Origin: Oasisia sp. SBJ-2009
Lineage: Eukaryota; Annelida; Polychaeta; Sabellida; Siboglinidae
Direction of reading: 5' to 3'
Assembly (NCBI GenBank): GCA_964017155.1
Contig: OZ024865.1
Location: 37,900,426 to 37,964,425, forward strand
Length of the DNA: 64,000 nucleotides
The notes under the pieces were generated by a model, which worked only from the letters and a program-made list of their open reading frames with translations, was not told where the DNA came from and did no database searches. The position numbers were made by a program, and so were the translations under genes. Shown piece by piece: positions 1 to 12,789 of this stretch; the stretch's first letter is position 1; every line of letters begins with the position of its first letter.

Positions 1-42
1 AGAGACAGAGACAGAGACAGAGACAGAGACAGACAGAGAGGA
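1..42. repeat. AGAGAC hexanucleotide microsatellite
   Basis: The window opens inside a run of AGAGAC units that ends in a short AG-rich tail. The array probably continues beyond the left edge. Confidence 0.9.
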
Positions 43-2498
43 GAGCCAAAGTACAAGTTGTTGTCAACTGAAAAGTGACTACAGATGTACCAGTAATTAC
101 ATGAGAAACCTGTGCTGTTACAGTGAAGTAGATTGAGCCATACACAACATTCAAGGATATCAAAACTTTGTTCTGATAAAATTACATAAACAATCTCTAC
201 CAATATATATGCTATTGGTCAACCAGTTGATCAATGGTTTTTTATGTTTCTGGACTTTTTATATTTGACAGCATCTGATAATGATAACAATAATAATATT
301 AACTGTGAAACTTCTATAGTGCCTAAATCCTTAACAATATTCAAGCTGAGAGGTGCAACAGACAAAACCATTGAGCTCGTCCTACACGGGGACAGGCACA
401 AGTCGTCATTGGAGAATGTAACTGGTGGCATTCCATGGTGGAAAAGCATTTACAAACAACTGTATTTTCAATTTCTTATGAAAGGTGTCTATAGTTTTAG
501 AAAATGTTATCACAATAATTAATTTGATCATTTGATGGAGCAGTTATAATTGCAAGATGATAAGTGTGCCAGCCAGTGGAGTTATGTCACCCAGTGAAGC
601 TGTCTTCCAGATGCAAGGAGACTTAAACTTTGGATTTTGAATGCATTCTGATGTGACAGAATTTGGAACACAGTCTTGTAATTGGTATCAAAATGTATAC
701 ACATTGCTGATGTTGTTGTATCAATACATTAAAAGTGTACATGTCAGATAACTCATATGCTGTGTGCCTGTTGAATGGGTTTATTTGATCAAACAGTGCA
801 GGTGGCTGGCAGTGTTCATAATGCTATAATACAATACAATAGATTCGTTCACTTCGTAACAAGTGGTTGATTCCATCTTGTAGAATTAGTTGTGAAAAGG
901 AATGCATTCCATTGTCACTGCATTTGAGTTAATCATTTTTGTTGTTAACAGATTCCAGAAAATGGATTTAGCAAAAAGTGAACCAATCAAATACTCTAAA
1001 CATGAATCTCCACCCCAAGTAAGCACATATCACATCCCAAATTATAAATATACTATGCATCTTAGTGTCAATGTAGGCATGTGAAGAATTTGTAAATGTC
1101 CCTCCATGTTGACTCCTCTAATTAGAATCCTGGTTGTAACTTATCTGTCATCAACACAGTTCATAATATAAAACAAACCCACTCAAGACAAATGAGAATA
1201 TGTATGAGTTTGGTGGGTGACTAAATAAGGTTAACTAATGCATTCCAGTTTTGTTATCATCCATAAGAAAATATGTAAACAAATACATGGAGCAGCCTAG
1301 GTAAACTGTATTGATTTCAAATGTTCAAATTTAGACATTTGTTGCAGTACATATATGACATGACTCATGTGCAGACCACTGCTAAATTAACCCATTTAAA
1401 CATAAAACCTACAGCTCCTATGATACCAGTCTTTCAGATATGTGTGGTAAATGATTTAAAGAGCTGTTTGTTTTGTATGTGCGCCACACACAAAACAAAC
1501 AGTTTTACAAATGAGTTAAAACAATTGTTGTTGTGCATGCATTTTTGCCTCTAAAACCAACATCTAAACTAGATAAATACAATGAAAGCACATTCTTCCA
1601 CACATATATGAGTAGTTCTTAAAAAAGTTGTTGGGGGCCTGAGTGGCTAGTAATTTTGATTGCTATACAAAAAGTACAAAAAAGTATTAAAAAAACAGAT
1701 TGTGTATAACATATTTAGCTCATAGTGATAGATATATTAAGGAAGATTGCTTTTCAGTTCTGTTTTTGTCATAACGGCAAAAAAGCTATAGAACACGCGA
1801 TTTGTGCCCTGGTGTACCTATATACCGTACCTGTCACTGTCAATCACTGTCAGCATACCTTCCCATTCGCCTGGCTTCAACGAGAATCTTGATGTCAAAC
1901 AATACTCAAAAACCGTAAAGCTATAAATTGCGACGCCTTATGTCATGATTTTGATGACGGAATCACACATTATGTATCCTGAAGTTTCAGTCAGGTTTTC
2001 TTCTGGTCATATAGCCACTTTGTGATAAAACCAGATAATGTGAGACATGCTGTACAGATCTCAGTCTAATAATGGCGCGGGGCACCACAGCTATAAATAG
2101 AACACACTTCCTCGCGCTGACGTGATCAACAGCAGCGACCCCTGGCGCGCGCGAGGGAGTCGATAGGCGCGTGCGTTGTTTCTGTACGACAGACGTCTGT
2201 TTGTAAACAAACAGGCGTCAATGTGGATAACCTTATTCCAGGACAGAGCTAGGGCGCGGAATATAACTTGATGAAAACATGCTCTGTATTTGGGAAATTA
2301 TTCCTCGTCTGAAAATACGTCACTGATGCCGGCGCCGGCGACACCAAGAAATTATAGGTGATTTTTTTAAATCTATGACCTTGTCAATTAACCGCAATTT
2401 AAACAACCCTATGTCTGGAGTTCTAAATATCAAAGACAAAGGGAAGAACTGCGAGTTTCATGTCATACAAAATCAACACAACCCACACGTCATTATGT
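43..2498. other. No recognisable gene; AT-rich, then a GC-rich patch with a TATA-like site
   Basis: Only short unconvincing open frames are seen. From about 2080 to 2340 the sequence turns CpG-rich and has a consensus TATA-like string (CTATAAATAG, 2089-2098, plus strand). This could be a core promoter, but no coding exon follows before the microsatellite at 2.5 kb, so no promoter is called. Confidence 0.4.
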
Positions 2499-2571
<73 letters not shown>

Positions 2572-2583
2572 GCGCGTGTGTGT

Positions 2584-2634
<51 letters not shown>

Positions 2635-2805
2635 TAGAGAGAAAGAGAGACTGGAATATGGAATACGGGCGGGCGGGCGGGCGGGCGGGCGAGCGGGCGG
2701 GCGGGCGGGCGGGCGGGCGGGCGGGCGGGCGGGCGGGCGGGCGGGCGGGCGGGCGGGCGGGCGGGCGGGCGGGCGGGCGGGCGGGCGGGCGGGCGGGCGG
2801 GCGGG

Positions 2806-2840
<35 letters not shown>

Positions 2841-2890
2841 AGAGAGTGACAGAGAGAGGGGAGTGAGAGGTGGAAAGAACTGGGGGGGGG
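2499..2890. repeat. Compound microsatellite (GT)n-(GA)n-(CGGG)n-(CAGG)n
   Basis: Four simple arrays follow one another: GT to about 2584, GA from 2586 to 2632, CGGG from 2665 to 2805, and CAGG from 2806 to 2840, ending near a G run at 2882-2890. Long open frames on both strands here are pure repeat translation and are not genes. Confidence 0.97.
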
Positions 2891-3039
2891 GAGGGGACGT
2901 AGCAAATGAGGTGGACCCATCACACAAGGAAATATTATAATGAGCAAATCGTAAATATAAACAGTGAAATGTTAACATCACATTAAAGGACAACTGTACC
3001 AAAACAAAGAAAAACCACCACGGATATAAATCGCAAATT

Positions 3040-4050
3040 TATACGATTCATGCGTGTGTTTATGTTCGCGTGTACGTTCGTGCGTGAATTTGAGTTGTCA
3101 CAACACTTGCCTTTCACCGGTGAAAGTAGAGTTTTGGGAACGTATCACTCAGTAAATTAAGGAAAAAATCAGAACGAAGTTTTTTCACTCTACATTGCTC
3201 CAGTTCACTCAGCTGGTGTTTATGTGTATGACCAGCCTTCGCGCATTAATTGCCGCGTGGCTGAATGCTTTCTAGCCAAGTTGAGATAGTGCTTGATTGA
3301 AAAAGTTTGCCAGGGTAGTAAAGTGTGGAGCTCTTTGGCATTCCAGAGCATTCAGAAAATTTCCTAAACTTGTCACTGCATCTATATAATGGACTGACAA
3401 ATGTGCCGAGGAAATATTTTATTTTACCGTACAACATTTTCCAAGAAAGCATTTTCCACCCTGACATCCCACACTTTCTGCTAGAACCACAGATGAAATC
3501 ATCGTGATGACATCACCAAATAAAAGACACCTGTATCAATACAAAGAAAACTCACAGACATCGGCCACGGTTTGGCAGCTGTGATACTCCGCGGGCTACA
3601 CAAAAACAACATACCATAAATTGGGAGGGTTGAGGTGTAACTTCAGCAGGACATGATAGGTCACCTATCGGACTGGGAGGTGTTGACATTTTTCGCGGCG
3701 ACGTTTAGTTTCTCGCTCGTCAGATTTAAAAATCGGGAGACTAGACGGCGACACGGCGCAGAAGGTAACGCATTTACTACCTGTTCGTGGCGACCTCCAA
3801 AACACGTGAATGTCCGTGGCTGGACGTATATGCGTTGGAGGCACTTCAATGTCAAAGCTTGTATCGGATACGCTATTCTGATTTAAAAAAACATTTCGAG
3901 CTTAACTTGGTGTTGAATATAACGTATGGATGAGGATTAACGGGGAGCGTTCACTCTGCGAAGTACTTACACACATCTCAAACGGCAGACTGTTTGCAAA
4001 ACTCAGAATATATTGCATTCCTGTGTAATGTTTGTCATGGTGCATTTGGG
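3040..4050. repeat. Segmental repeat, copy 1 of 4
   Basis: This non-coding segment recurs at about 4880-5710, 6600-7060 and 8150-8735. Shared landmarks are ACAACACTTG(C/T)CTTT(C/T)ACCGGTGAAAG, TTCGCGCATTAATTGCCGCGTGGCTGAATGC in part, and CACCTATCGGACTGGGAGGTGTTGACATTTTTCGC at 3662. Copy 1 carries only a few TTCGCG/TTCGTGCG units (3063-3090), where copies 2 and 3 border expanded arrays. Confidence 0.8.
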
Positions 4051-4879
4051 GATTCGTCATTTCGCTCGTGTCTATAATCTATAAGTCTACACACATTTCG
4101 TTCGCTTACACAACGCTTCTAAAAAATACATAATTTCTTTGATTTCTTAGTTTTATTACATAAAGAAATGATACATCGAATGACGAGAAATGCACCGTCA
4201 CCAGTTAATCAGTAATTTTGATAAGATATCAACAATATCTTATTAAAATAACTGACAGATGAAGACGGCGGGTAAGCCATGGAAGGAATCTGCAAGCCGG
4301 CCACCCAACCTCAAACCCCTTTCAGGGAGGAGGAGGTGTGATTTTCCAATGCTTCAACAGCGAAACGAGTTTACTCTCCTCCCGAGCGTGGTTACCTAAA
4401 ATAAATTGCAACAATCTACACCTCGGAATACGCTAACGTTAAAAGTTCGATAATTACGAATAAAGTCAGTCAGTTAGGCGTAACAGCCGTTTCCTCAGTT
4501 TGATCCGAATGTGAAATCCCTTCTTGTTCGATCGACGTTCGGTAAGAAAGCCTCTTCGAATTCCAATCCGATGGCCGTGCCGCACGCGTTGTAGAGATCG
4601 TAGTCCATATCTCGATATCATCGTGGCCGATTACTACAATAACATTGAAACGAATAAATGATAATTGTATCAGGAACGAACCAATAAAGACGACGAAGGA
4701 GAAAATGACGAAGAAATGAAAACAACCAACCTTCCGCAAATCCACTTCGACTTCGCATTCAGGTTATACATTGCTCGTTGTTGGGCGGAAACAGCAATCA
4801 CGTGACCACTAATTGTGCGAACCTGCAGCTGCGCAACGCGCAACTTCCTGAAAACGTTGTCTTGTTATAAGCATGCGCC
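4051..4879. other. No gene supported
   Basis: A 91-codon minus-strand open frame (4470-4745) has a hydrophobic N-terminal stretch but no ATG start, no homology I recognise and no splice context. The rest is AT-rich intergenic sequence. Confidence 0.4.
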
Positions 4880-5710
4880 AATTTTTAGTTTCCTGTGTGG
4901 TGTGCATGCGTTCGCATATGCATTCGCGTGGGTGTTCGTGCGTGAATTTGTCTTCTTACAACACTTGTCTTTTACCGGTGAAAGCAGCGCTTTAGGAAAC
5001 TATCCCGTCAGTCAAAAGACGGACAAATTTCAGAGTGAAATTATTTCATCCTACATTGCTCTAGTTCATACAGTTGTATATAGGACTGCAAGGGTATAGA
5101 GAGTGGGGTTTATGTGTATGAGCAGTCTTCGCGCATTAATTGCCGCGTGGCTGAATGCTTTATTGGGCATGTTGAGATGGTGCTTGATTGCACAGGTCTA
5201 CTAGGGAAGTAAAGTGTGGAGCGCTTAGGCATTCCAGAGAACTGAATACTGCGCTATAATTTATAAGAACTTACCTTTACTTATACATGCATGTATACAA
5301 AAGAGTGCGCGTGTTTGCACACGCTCACCCTACATACGTGTATATCAACTATCCTTCATAACCAGAAAATAAGTTCAGAACATTTCCTAAAAGTATCACT
5401 GCATCTATATAATGGACTGACAAATGTGCCCAGGAATATTTGTTAAATTATCACACCACATTTCCCAAGAAACCATTTTCTGTCCTGACATCCCATAATT
5501 TCTGCTAGAGCCAGAGAAGAATTCATCGCGATGACATGACGAAATAAATGATACCTGTACCAATACAAACAAAACTCACCGACATCGGTCACGGTTTGGC
5601 CGCTTGCTACATAAAAACAGTTGCGTAGTCGTATGAAGGGGGGTCATACCTAAAATTGGGAGGACTGAGGCGTAACTTCAGCAGGACACGATAGGTCACC
5701 TATCGGACTG
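4880..5710. repeat. Segmental repeat, copy 2 of 4
   Basis: It has the same landmarks as copy 1, in the same order and on the same strand, including the ACCGGTGAAAG block at 4974, the GCATTAATTGCCGCG block at 5132 and the CACCTATCGGACTGG block just before 5710. It runs straight into the hexanucleotide array. Confidence 0.8.
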
Positions 5711-6012
5711 GTTCGCGTGCGCGTTCGCGTTCGCGTTCGCGTTCGCGTGCGCGTGCGCGTGCGCGTTCGCGTTCGCGTTCGCGTTCGCGTTCGCGTTCGC
5801 GTTCGCGTTCGCGTTCGCGTTCGCGTTCGCGTTCGCGTTCGCGTTCGCGTTCGCGTTCGCGTTCGCGTTCGCGTTCGCGTTCGCGTTCGCGTTCGCGTTC
5901 GCGTTCGCGTTCGCGTTCGCGTTCGCGTTCGCGTTCGCGTTCGCGTTCGCGTTCGCGTTCGCGTTCGCGTTCCGGTGCGCGTGCGCGTGCGCGTGCGCGT
6001 GCGCGTTCGCGT
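5711..6012. repeat. GTTCGC hexanucleotide array
   Basis: Near-perfect (GTTCGC)n, with GTGCGC variants at both ends. The six-base period keeps all frames open, giving an artefactual Val-Arg repeat open frame; it is not a gene. Confidence 0.97.
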
Positions 6013-6601
6013 GCGCGTTCTTGCGTGCGCGTTCTTGCGTGCTAGTTCTTGCGTGCGCGTTCTTGCGTGCGCGTTCTTGCGTGCGCGTCCTTGCGTGCGC
6101 GTCCTTGCGTGCGCGTCCTTGCGTGCGCGTCCTTGCGTGCGCGTCCTTGCGTTCGCGTTCTTGCGTGCGCGTTCTTGCGTGCGCGTTCTTGCGTGCGCGT
6201 TCTTGCGTGCGCGTTCTTGCGTGCGCGTTCTTGCGTGCGCGTTCTTGCGTGCGCGTTCTTGCGTGCGCGTTCTTGCGTGCGCGTTCTTGCGTGCGCGTTC
6301 TTGCGTGCGCGTTCTTGCGTGCGCGTTCTTGCGTGCGCGTTCTTGCGTGCGCGTTCTTGCGTGCGCGTTCTTGCGTGCGCGTTCTTGCGTGCGCGTTCTT
6401 GCGTGCGCGTTCTTGCGTGCGCGTTCTTGCGTGCGCGTTCTTGCGTGCGCGTTCTTGCGTGCGCGTTCTTGCGTGCGCGTTCTTGCGTGCGCGTTCTTGC
6501 GTGCGCGTTCTTGCGTGCGCGTTCTTGCGTGCGCGTTCTTGCGTGCGCGTTCTTGCGTGCGCGTTCTTGCGTGCGCGTTCTTGCGTGCGCGTTCTTGCGT
6601 G
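6013..6601. repeat. 14-bp minisatellite (GCGCGTTCTTGCGT), about 42 copies
   Basis: A highly homogeneous 14-bp unit. The first third contains TTC to TCC variants (about 6085-6150); the rest is almost identical. Because 14 is not a multiple of three, each long open frame cycles through all frames, so the 200-340 codon frames on both strands are artefacts. Copy 3 of the segmental repeat begins where the array ends. Confidence 0.97.
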
Positions 6602-7060
6602 TATTTATCGTTTTACAACACTTGTCTTTTACCGGTGAAAGTAGAGTTTTGGGGAACTGGGATGCCAATAAAAGCATGTTATTTCATCCTACATTGCTGT
6701 TGTTCACAGTGGTGTCGTCAGTGGTGTTTATGTGTATGAGCAGCCTTCGCGCATTAATGTGTGCGTGGCTGAATGTTTTCTAGCCAAGTTGAGATGGTGC
6801 TTGATGGAACAGGTCTGCCAGGGAAGAAAAGTGTAGAGCGCTTTGGCATTCCAAAGAACTGTACATACTGCGCTATAATTTATAAGAACTTACCTAGGTT
6901 ACCTATCGGACTGGGAGGTGTTGACATTTTTCGCGGTGCCGTTTACAGTTTCTCGCTCGTCAGATTTTAAAATCGGGAGACAAGACGGCGTCGCTGCGGT
7001 GGAGGTAATGCATTTAGTGCCTGTTCGTGGCGACCACCAAAACACCCAAATTGTAAAGAA
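6602..7060. repeat. Segmental repeat, copy 3 of 4
   Basis: The ACAACACTTGTCTTTTACCGGTGAAAG landmark lies at about 6615 and the TATCGGACTGGGAGGTGTTGACATTTTTCGCGG landmark at about 6904, as in copies 1 and 2, with an internal deletion between them. Confidence 0.8.
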
Positions 7061-8149
7061 TCACCGCTTAGCTTTTAATATTTAATCATATATAATCATA
7101 ATGCACTGCTTAGCTTTGAATATTTAATCATATTAATTATATAATCAATGTACTGGCTACTTGTACTGGCTACTAGACATGTAGAAAGACACTTTATATA
7201 ATCGTAGACTAGCACGTTAGACATAAGGAAACACTCTACTCAGACAAACAGGGAACGGGTTGACGCCCGTGTACTAAGAAAACAAGTTTCACATTAGGGA
7301 GACAGAAGTGTTTATAAAACGGAGAGAATAGCGACTGATACCCAGTTCGTGCAACCTTGTATATGATTAATTGCTCAGAAGGGTGGTCTGCCCCACCCTG
7401 GAGCACCCTGGGAGAACGAATAACTTACGTAGGGCCGACATTTGTAAACGGTCACGGTTATACGTGAACAGTTTAACTACGGATCTGCGGGAAGCAGAGC
7501 AATCTGGGATAACTGTTAACCTTTAAAGGACAATACGTGAATTATCGTTACAAGCGGTCATGGCTACGCATGTGCAGTGAGAAAGAAGCAGGGATACTTG
7601 GGATAGATTTGTGCATTGAAATAGGGAGATTTTTGGGAGATACAGGGAGACCGAACGCGTTCGAACATGCGTTACGGTCTACCATTTTGGCGTTTCAAAT
7701 TCACTATTATAATATGAGACTGATGCTCCTATTTTCATCATGAACTTCTAAATTTTGCGGCTACTTTTAAAACAGGTCAAATTGTAGAGGTTTTGTAAAG
7801 ACCCGAAGAAAAAGTAGGGAGGGCAGAGCTTTGAGTTTATATTGTAGTACTTATGTATTGAAAAAGCAATACACTGTATGTTTAGTCGATTGTATTCGTT
7901 GCGATGAATAAATTCGAAGTTGTATCTGGAATCGAGCGTTGATTGCAACATCATTGGATCATACATAAATCTTCTGATCCTGGCGAGCGCCGTGTCGACA
8001 CGACATAACCGTTTACACGCCCACACACGCCGTGAAGATGCCCCCCCCCCCGCGCACGCGACCCAGTCGGGGTGTCCTCTTTACCAAATGTCCTGGTCGG
8101 GATGTGTATGCGGTGAGTGCTCTTCAGCTTCAAACCGTGATTGGGATAC
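7061..8149. other. No gene supported
   Basis: A short duplicated AT-rich motif (GCTTAGCTTT(T/G)AATATTTAATCATAT) occurs twice at 7067-7135, and a C run lies at 8041-8052. No convincing coding region was seen. Confidence 0.4.
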
Positions 8150-8735
8150 GCTATTCTGATGAAAACATTTGGAGCTGAACTTGCTCACCTGTCGCCGAAC
8201 TAATCGACCTGGTGTTTTTCGGACTTCGTGGTGTTGAGTATAACGACTGGATGAGGATCCCCTGTGAGCTATCAGTCTGCGAAGTTCATATACACATCTC
8301 AACGGGCAGAATGTTTGCAAGACTCAGTGTAGATTACATGAAGAATATATTCTATATATGGCTGAATGCTTCCCAGCGCAGTTGAAAGATCATTACTTGA
8401 ACATATCTGCCATGGACGTAAAATGTGAAGCGCATTTGCAGTCATGAGGACTGGATACTGCGCTATGAAAGAACTTACCTTTACCTTTACATGCGTGTGT
8501 TCAAGAGATTGCGCGTGTTTGTGCAATGTGCATGCCCGAATGTGTGTATTTGTATAAATGCGAGATGAGACTCCGTTTCATTTCCCTGCATACGTCTTTT
8601 TAACGTTACTTCATAACCAACAACTATTTTCAGAACGTTTCCTGAAATTATCGCAGCATCTATTTTATGAACTGAGATAAGTGTCCAGGAAAATTCGTTA
8701 AATTAGCATACTGACATCCCAGTATTTCTGCTAGA
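8150..8735. repeat. Segmental repeat, copy 4 of 4 (diverged)
   Basis: It matches the second half of copy 1 (GTTGAGTATAACG..TGGATGAGGAT, then the CTGCGAAGT and CAGAATGTTTGCAA blocks), followed by the GCTGAATGCTT and CTGACATCCCA blocks seen near 3480 and 5490. It is the most diverged copy. Confidence 0.65.
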
Positions 8736-8851
8736 ACCTGGGAGTGATTGATTTCATTATCAGTTAAGACATTTGACTTTGGATTTATGCATGTCTATGT
8801 CAACTTGTTGGAATATGAGTTATGGGGTTTCAAATGGTATTACATGTTTTG

Positions 8852-8896
<45 letters not shown>

Positions 8897-8945
8897 CGCG
8901 CGTGCGTGCGTGTGTGTGTGCGCGCGCGCGCGCGTGCTGCGTGCG
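8852..8945. repeat. GT/GC dinucleotide microsatellite
   Basis: Alternating (GT)n and (CG)n runs, purine-pyrimidine throughout and so prone to adopt Z-DNA. The short Cys-Val/Arg-Ala open frames are artefacts. Confidence 0.95.
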
Positions 8946-11900
8946 TCTGTTTGTGTCTTTATATTGTCATTGTTAAGTAACAATGGACCGGTAGAACAAT
9001 ATGTTTAGTGATACTACAAAACGCAATTGTAATTATGGCGAATAACAGCACCATTTTATTTTCCATTAGTGAATGTTCGCCAAGAGTAAAGGCATAACTT
9101 AAGGCTAAGTCAACACACTTTTTTGTATACAAAATATCAGAGTTTGCTGTCACACGAACATACCCCGAAAGTTATCGTAAAGCCTCTTTGGTTTTAAACA
9201 TCACTTTTAAGGAAAGGGCCAGTATTAATTATTGGCAGGCCTATGGTTTGTGGTCGCAATGAATATCAAGAAGGTAACAGCTGGCGTTCAGTTGCCTGTT
9301 CACAGCAACAGCTGTACTAGCTAGCAAAAACAAATATTTCAGTAGCAAAATATTGTGTTAAAACGGTGCTATTTGTGATACAGCAGAATATTCCACTTCG
9401 TATATACCAAGATGATAGCGCACATTTGGGCACACCTCAACATCCTCGCTGCGCTATACTTCCTGGCTGATCGTCTCCGCAAACCGTGGGATTGAGCGGA
9501 GTCGAGCTATAAAATTATAGGGCACAGAGCACTGTTGATTTTCCCATTGGCGGCCATGTTAACGTTTTGTCAGATTATAAGGAAACTGGACCTGAGAAAA
9601 AAATTAAATTTTAACACAATCACTGCAGTCATGTCACTGATATGCTGATCAAATTTCGTCAAAAAAGCATATCTCAGGCTCTCTTAAAATGCATGCATGT
9701 GTTCTGACCCTCAATATTGACCAAACTGAGCACGCTTTTCTGCATTCGCAGGGCCATGTAAGAAAAAATGGCTAAAAATCACTACGCCAACTACACTCTG
9801 CCTAACATGCGTCATTGCACTGCAGATATATTATAGCACTTAACCTACTGGTATGTCCTACGGTACTCATTTCACATTAATTTATTTTTTCAAAATCTCA
9901 AATGACACAATTATTAAGGTACTACATTCGTATGGGTTAGACCAGAAAGTCTAACTGTGCTCTGACCCCTATAGCTCTTAACTTCGCCAGTTGCTACTGC
10001 ATCAGCCATATGGGAACAGCGCAAATACCCGCCCTAAATTGAAGATGCTATAGGCGTGTAGCTGAAATAGCGCAAACATTATTGGCTAATATGATCAGAG
10101 GCCGACCACTCTACTAGTGAGCGATTTTATTGACTGAAATGTATGCACATGGATATGCCAAGGATAGTATCACTGGTACTGATGTAAACAGCTGCAGCTT
10201 CCTCTAGCACGCGAGGATAGTCTTGGCTGTTTCAAGGTTAGCGTCGCCTATTTCTGAGCCCAGCAAATAAACTTGCAATTGCCTTGGCCTTATCCCTTCC
10301 ACATCGACTTCTTTCATGCACGTCAAATTCATTTTTATTCAGCAGCAAACAATGTTCCTCCACTTTTCTCTTATATTTCTACAGCGATGCGCATCTTCTG
10401 CCATTACCAACAATAATCTTCAAAATATTTAAGTTTTTGGTTAAAATGGGAGAAGAAATACATCCGTCGCGCCGATGAAATACAACATTCTCCTCACAAA
10501 CACGAACCGCTGATTTGCATACGGGAAAAACACGAAAAATGGAGGGTTCGGAAATAGTACGCAGTAAAACGTTTTTATATTCATCTTTATGCAGAGCCAA
10601 TGTCACATTTATAACCGATCAAATGGGACGTTTTAACTGCAATGTTTGCGTCCTGGCTGCACGCGCCATCCAGGTAATGAACTGTCCCCGTACCCAAGAG
10701 TGTCAAAACTCAAGTCCAACGTGTCGTCTGCCTGGCGCTGACGCCATTGCCAGTGACAGAGCTCGTGATATGTGGATTACTCGTTAGCTATAGCTTGAAC
10801 CAAGCCTAGGATATACAGGTACCATATTAAATATAACAAATGTTGTGATGTATAAGTGCATATTAGAGATGTGTTGCTGAATGGCGTTGCACACGCGGCA
10901 AAAAAATAATTCCCCATCTAATGTCTAAACTGATGTATCCAGGTTGCTTGAGCCTTGCCCTTGGCGGGGGTTAGGCAAGCAAATGCCGACATCAACTTGA
11001 TCAAGCGATCCAAAAATGGCTGCCCAACACGTGCTTTTCGTTATATATTCTGTTCAAATTCTGGTTTCAGAAGATTGTATTAATGACGGAAATCCAAGGG
11101 AAAGTCGATAAACGTAAAATATCAAATGTGTGCAGTAATATTTGCTCTAGCCTCTACTCTAGGACTAGGTCGAGACGAGACTAGGACATGTCATGTCGCA
11201 GTAGTAAATTACTTCGTAAACTAAACATATCATTATTAACCATTATCTAGTCAACGTTCGCATGATTATAATTATTTATGATTACCATTGTGACATGCAT
11301 TGACCAGGCATTGTTGGCCACAATTGGCAAAAATGCAAGGCTTGACGGGGATCCCGCTCACATTTGCTTGTCACCTTGAGTTGAGGCTTGAGGCTTGTGA
11401 CGTAAACAAACCGCGATGTAATGGATACATCAAAACACAACTCTAAAGACTAAACTCTGTCCTCTAGATACCCAGCCACTGGCGGTAGCGGCCTAGACCA
11501 AGGTCCAAGGCCAGCAGAAGCTGTCACAATCTGTCACATGTCATATCTCAGAGTCACTCTCGTCTCGCAGCTTCCCAGACCCAGGGCCCGTCACGCCTCA
11601 CGGCTAGTGCCGTCGACCGTGTCCATGTCCATGTCCATGACCATGGTTAAAACTATGCTAAACCTAGGCTAAGACAGTCAAACACATGTGGTTTTTAATT
11701 GTCATTTCTGTACTTCACAATGTCAGTGGCTTCGTTCAACCAATACCAGGATGTAAATAGTGGTGGGTCGGGCTGTTTGAATTAATTGCAGCATGGTTAA
11801 ATTTATACTTCCAAGCTGCAGATGAATCAAGATTGGTGTATCAGTGAACAAGTTTGTGAGGAGCTGAAGTGTACTGTTTTGAGCATTCCTAACAATGGGA

Positions 11901-12530
11901 CACATCACACAGTGCTATAAAAATTGTAAGAACACACCTAAAACGGTTTGATAAGATTAAGTCTACTTTAAAAAATTGCAAACTAATATTTGTTTGTATT
12001 ACACAGTTGTAAATGTTTTATCACAGTACTAAAAACCTCCAAAACACCAACCATGCCTCATTTGAACTATGTATTCAGGAATATAATCCTATAATCTTAA
12101 AAATAAACAATAAATGATAAACTGCTCGGTCTGCTGTCTACTGGCATCATTCCCAGGTGTTTCATGGCTGTGTCAAATACATGGCAGTCAGCTACCAAAT
12201 CAACACAGTCTGAAACTGCATGGTAGTCTCTTGTAACTTGCTAGTCACCATATTTCTCCTGTTGATGAGGTTACGCAGCTGACTCAAAGTTCCTCCTTCT
12301 CATGAACTCTGAACATTGCATAGAACTTGTCCATGATAGTCTGAAATTATAACTAACACACATTTAGCACTTACCACTAGTCAACAAATTAATCAAAACA
12401 CATATTGCCTGGATCAATATTATAATACATGCTGCTGTATAGCTCCATGTCCACAAAGAAATAAACAATTAAAAAATCAATAAATTTGAAATTCCACATT
12501 TTGTGCTATGCTAGTGGACTTTTTCGAATA
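8946..12530. other. 3.6 kb without a recognisable gene
   Basis: Only short open frames on either strand, none with motifs I recognise and none with paired splice signals I would defend. Base composition is ordinary AT-rich with no arrays or strong inverted repeats. Confidence 0.4.
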
Positions 12531-12589
12531 TATGCATATTTGTTGCGGCGTACAGTTGAATAGAGTAAAAATATTATAATTATATTATA

Positions 12590-12780
12590 GTAAAAATATT
12601 ATAATTACATTATATTATTTTATTTCATGTAGGGCCAAATCCATAATTGTTTGTGGTACTTCACATCACACTGAGCATTAAATAAATATATGCAATAAGA
12701 AGAATGCTACCCACAAGTAATATTAATAATAAATAATAAAAGTACATGTGTCTACATAATAAAGTAAAATTACCTATTAG
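12590..12780. repeat. Fragment related to the core of the 35.4-36.9 kb foldback
   Basis: ATAATATTTTATTT..CCATAATTG(T/G)TT..GGT.CTTCACA, followed by GCAATAAGAAGAAT(G/T)CTACCCACA, matches 35800-35900, and in inverted form 36470-36545. It is a partial copy of the same dispersed repeat. Confidence 0.7.
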
Positions 12781-12789
12781 CCATAAAAT

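Noticed and set aside
2089..2098. Consensus TATA box (CTATAAATAG)
   Set aside because: No coding exon or other promoter evidence downstream; TATA-like words are expected by chance in AT-rich DNA.
2375..3002. Open frames of 160-174 codons, Gly-Arg and Pro-Ala-Arg rich
   Set aside because: Pure microsatellite translation.
4470..4745. 91-codon minus frame with a hydrophobic segment
   Set aside because: No ATG, no family, no splice signals.
5717..6783. Long open frames (up to 340 codons) of Val-Arg and Arg-Ala-Ser-Cys-Val repeats
   Set aside because: They are translations of hexamer and 14-bp arrays; frames are open on both strands because the units lack stops.
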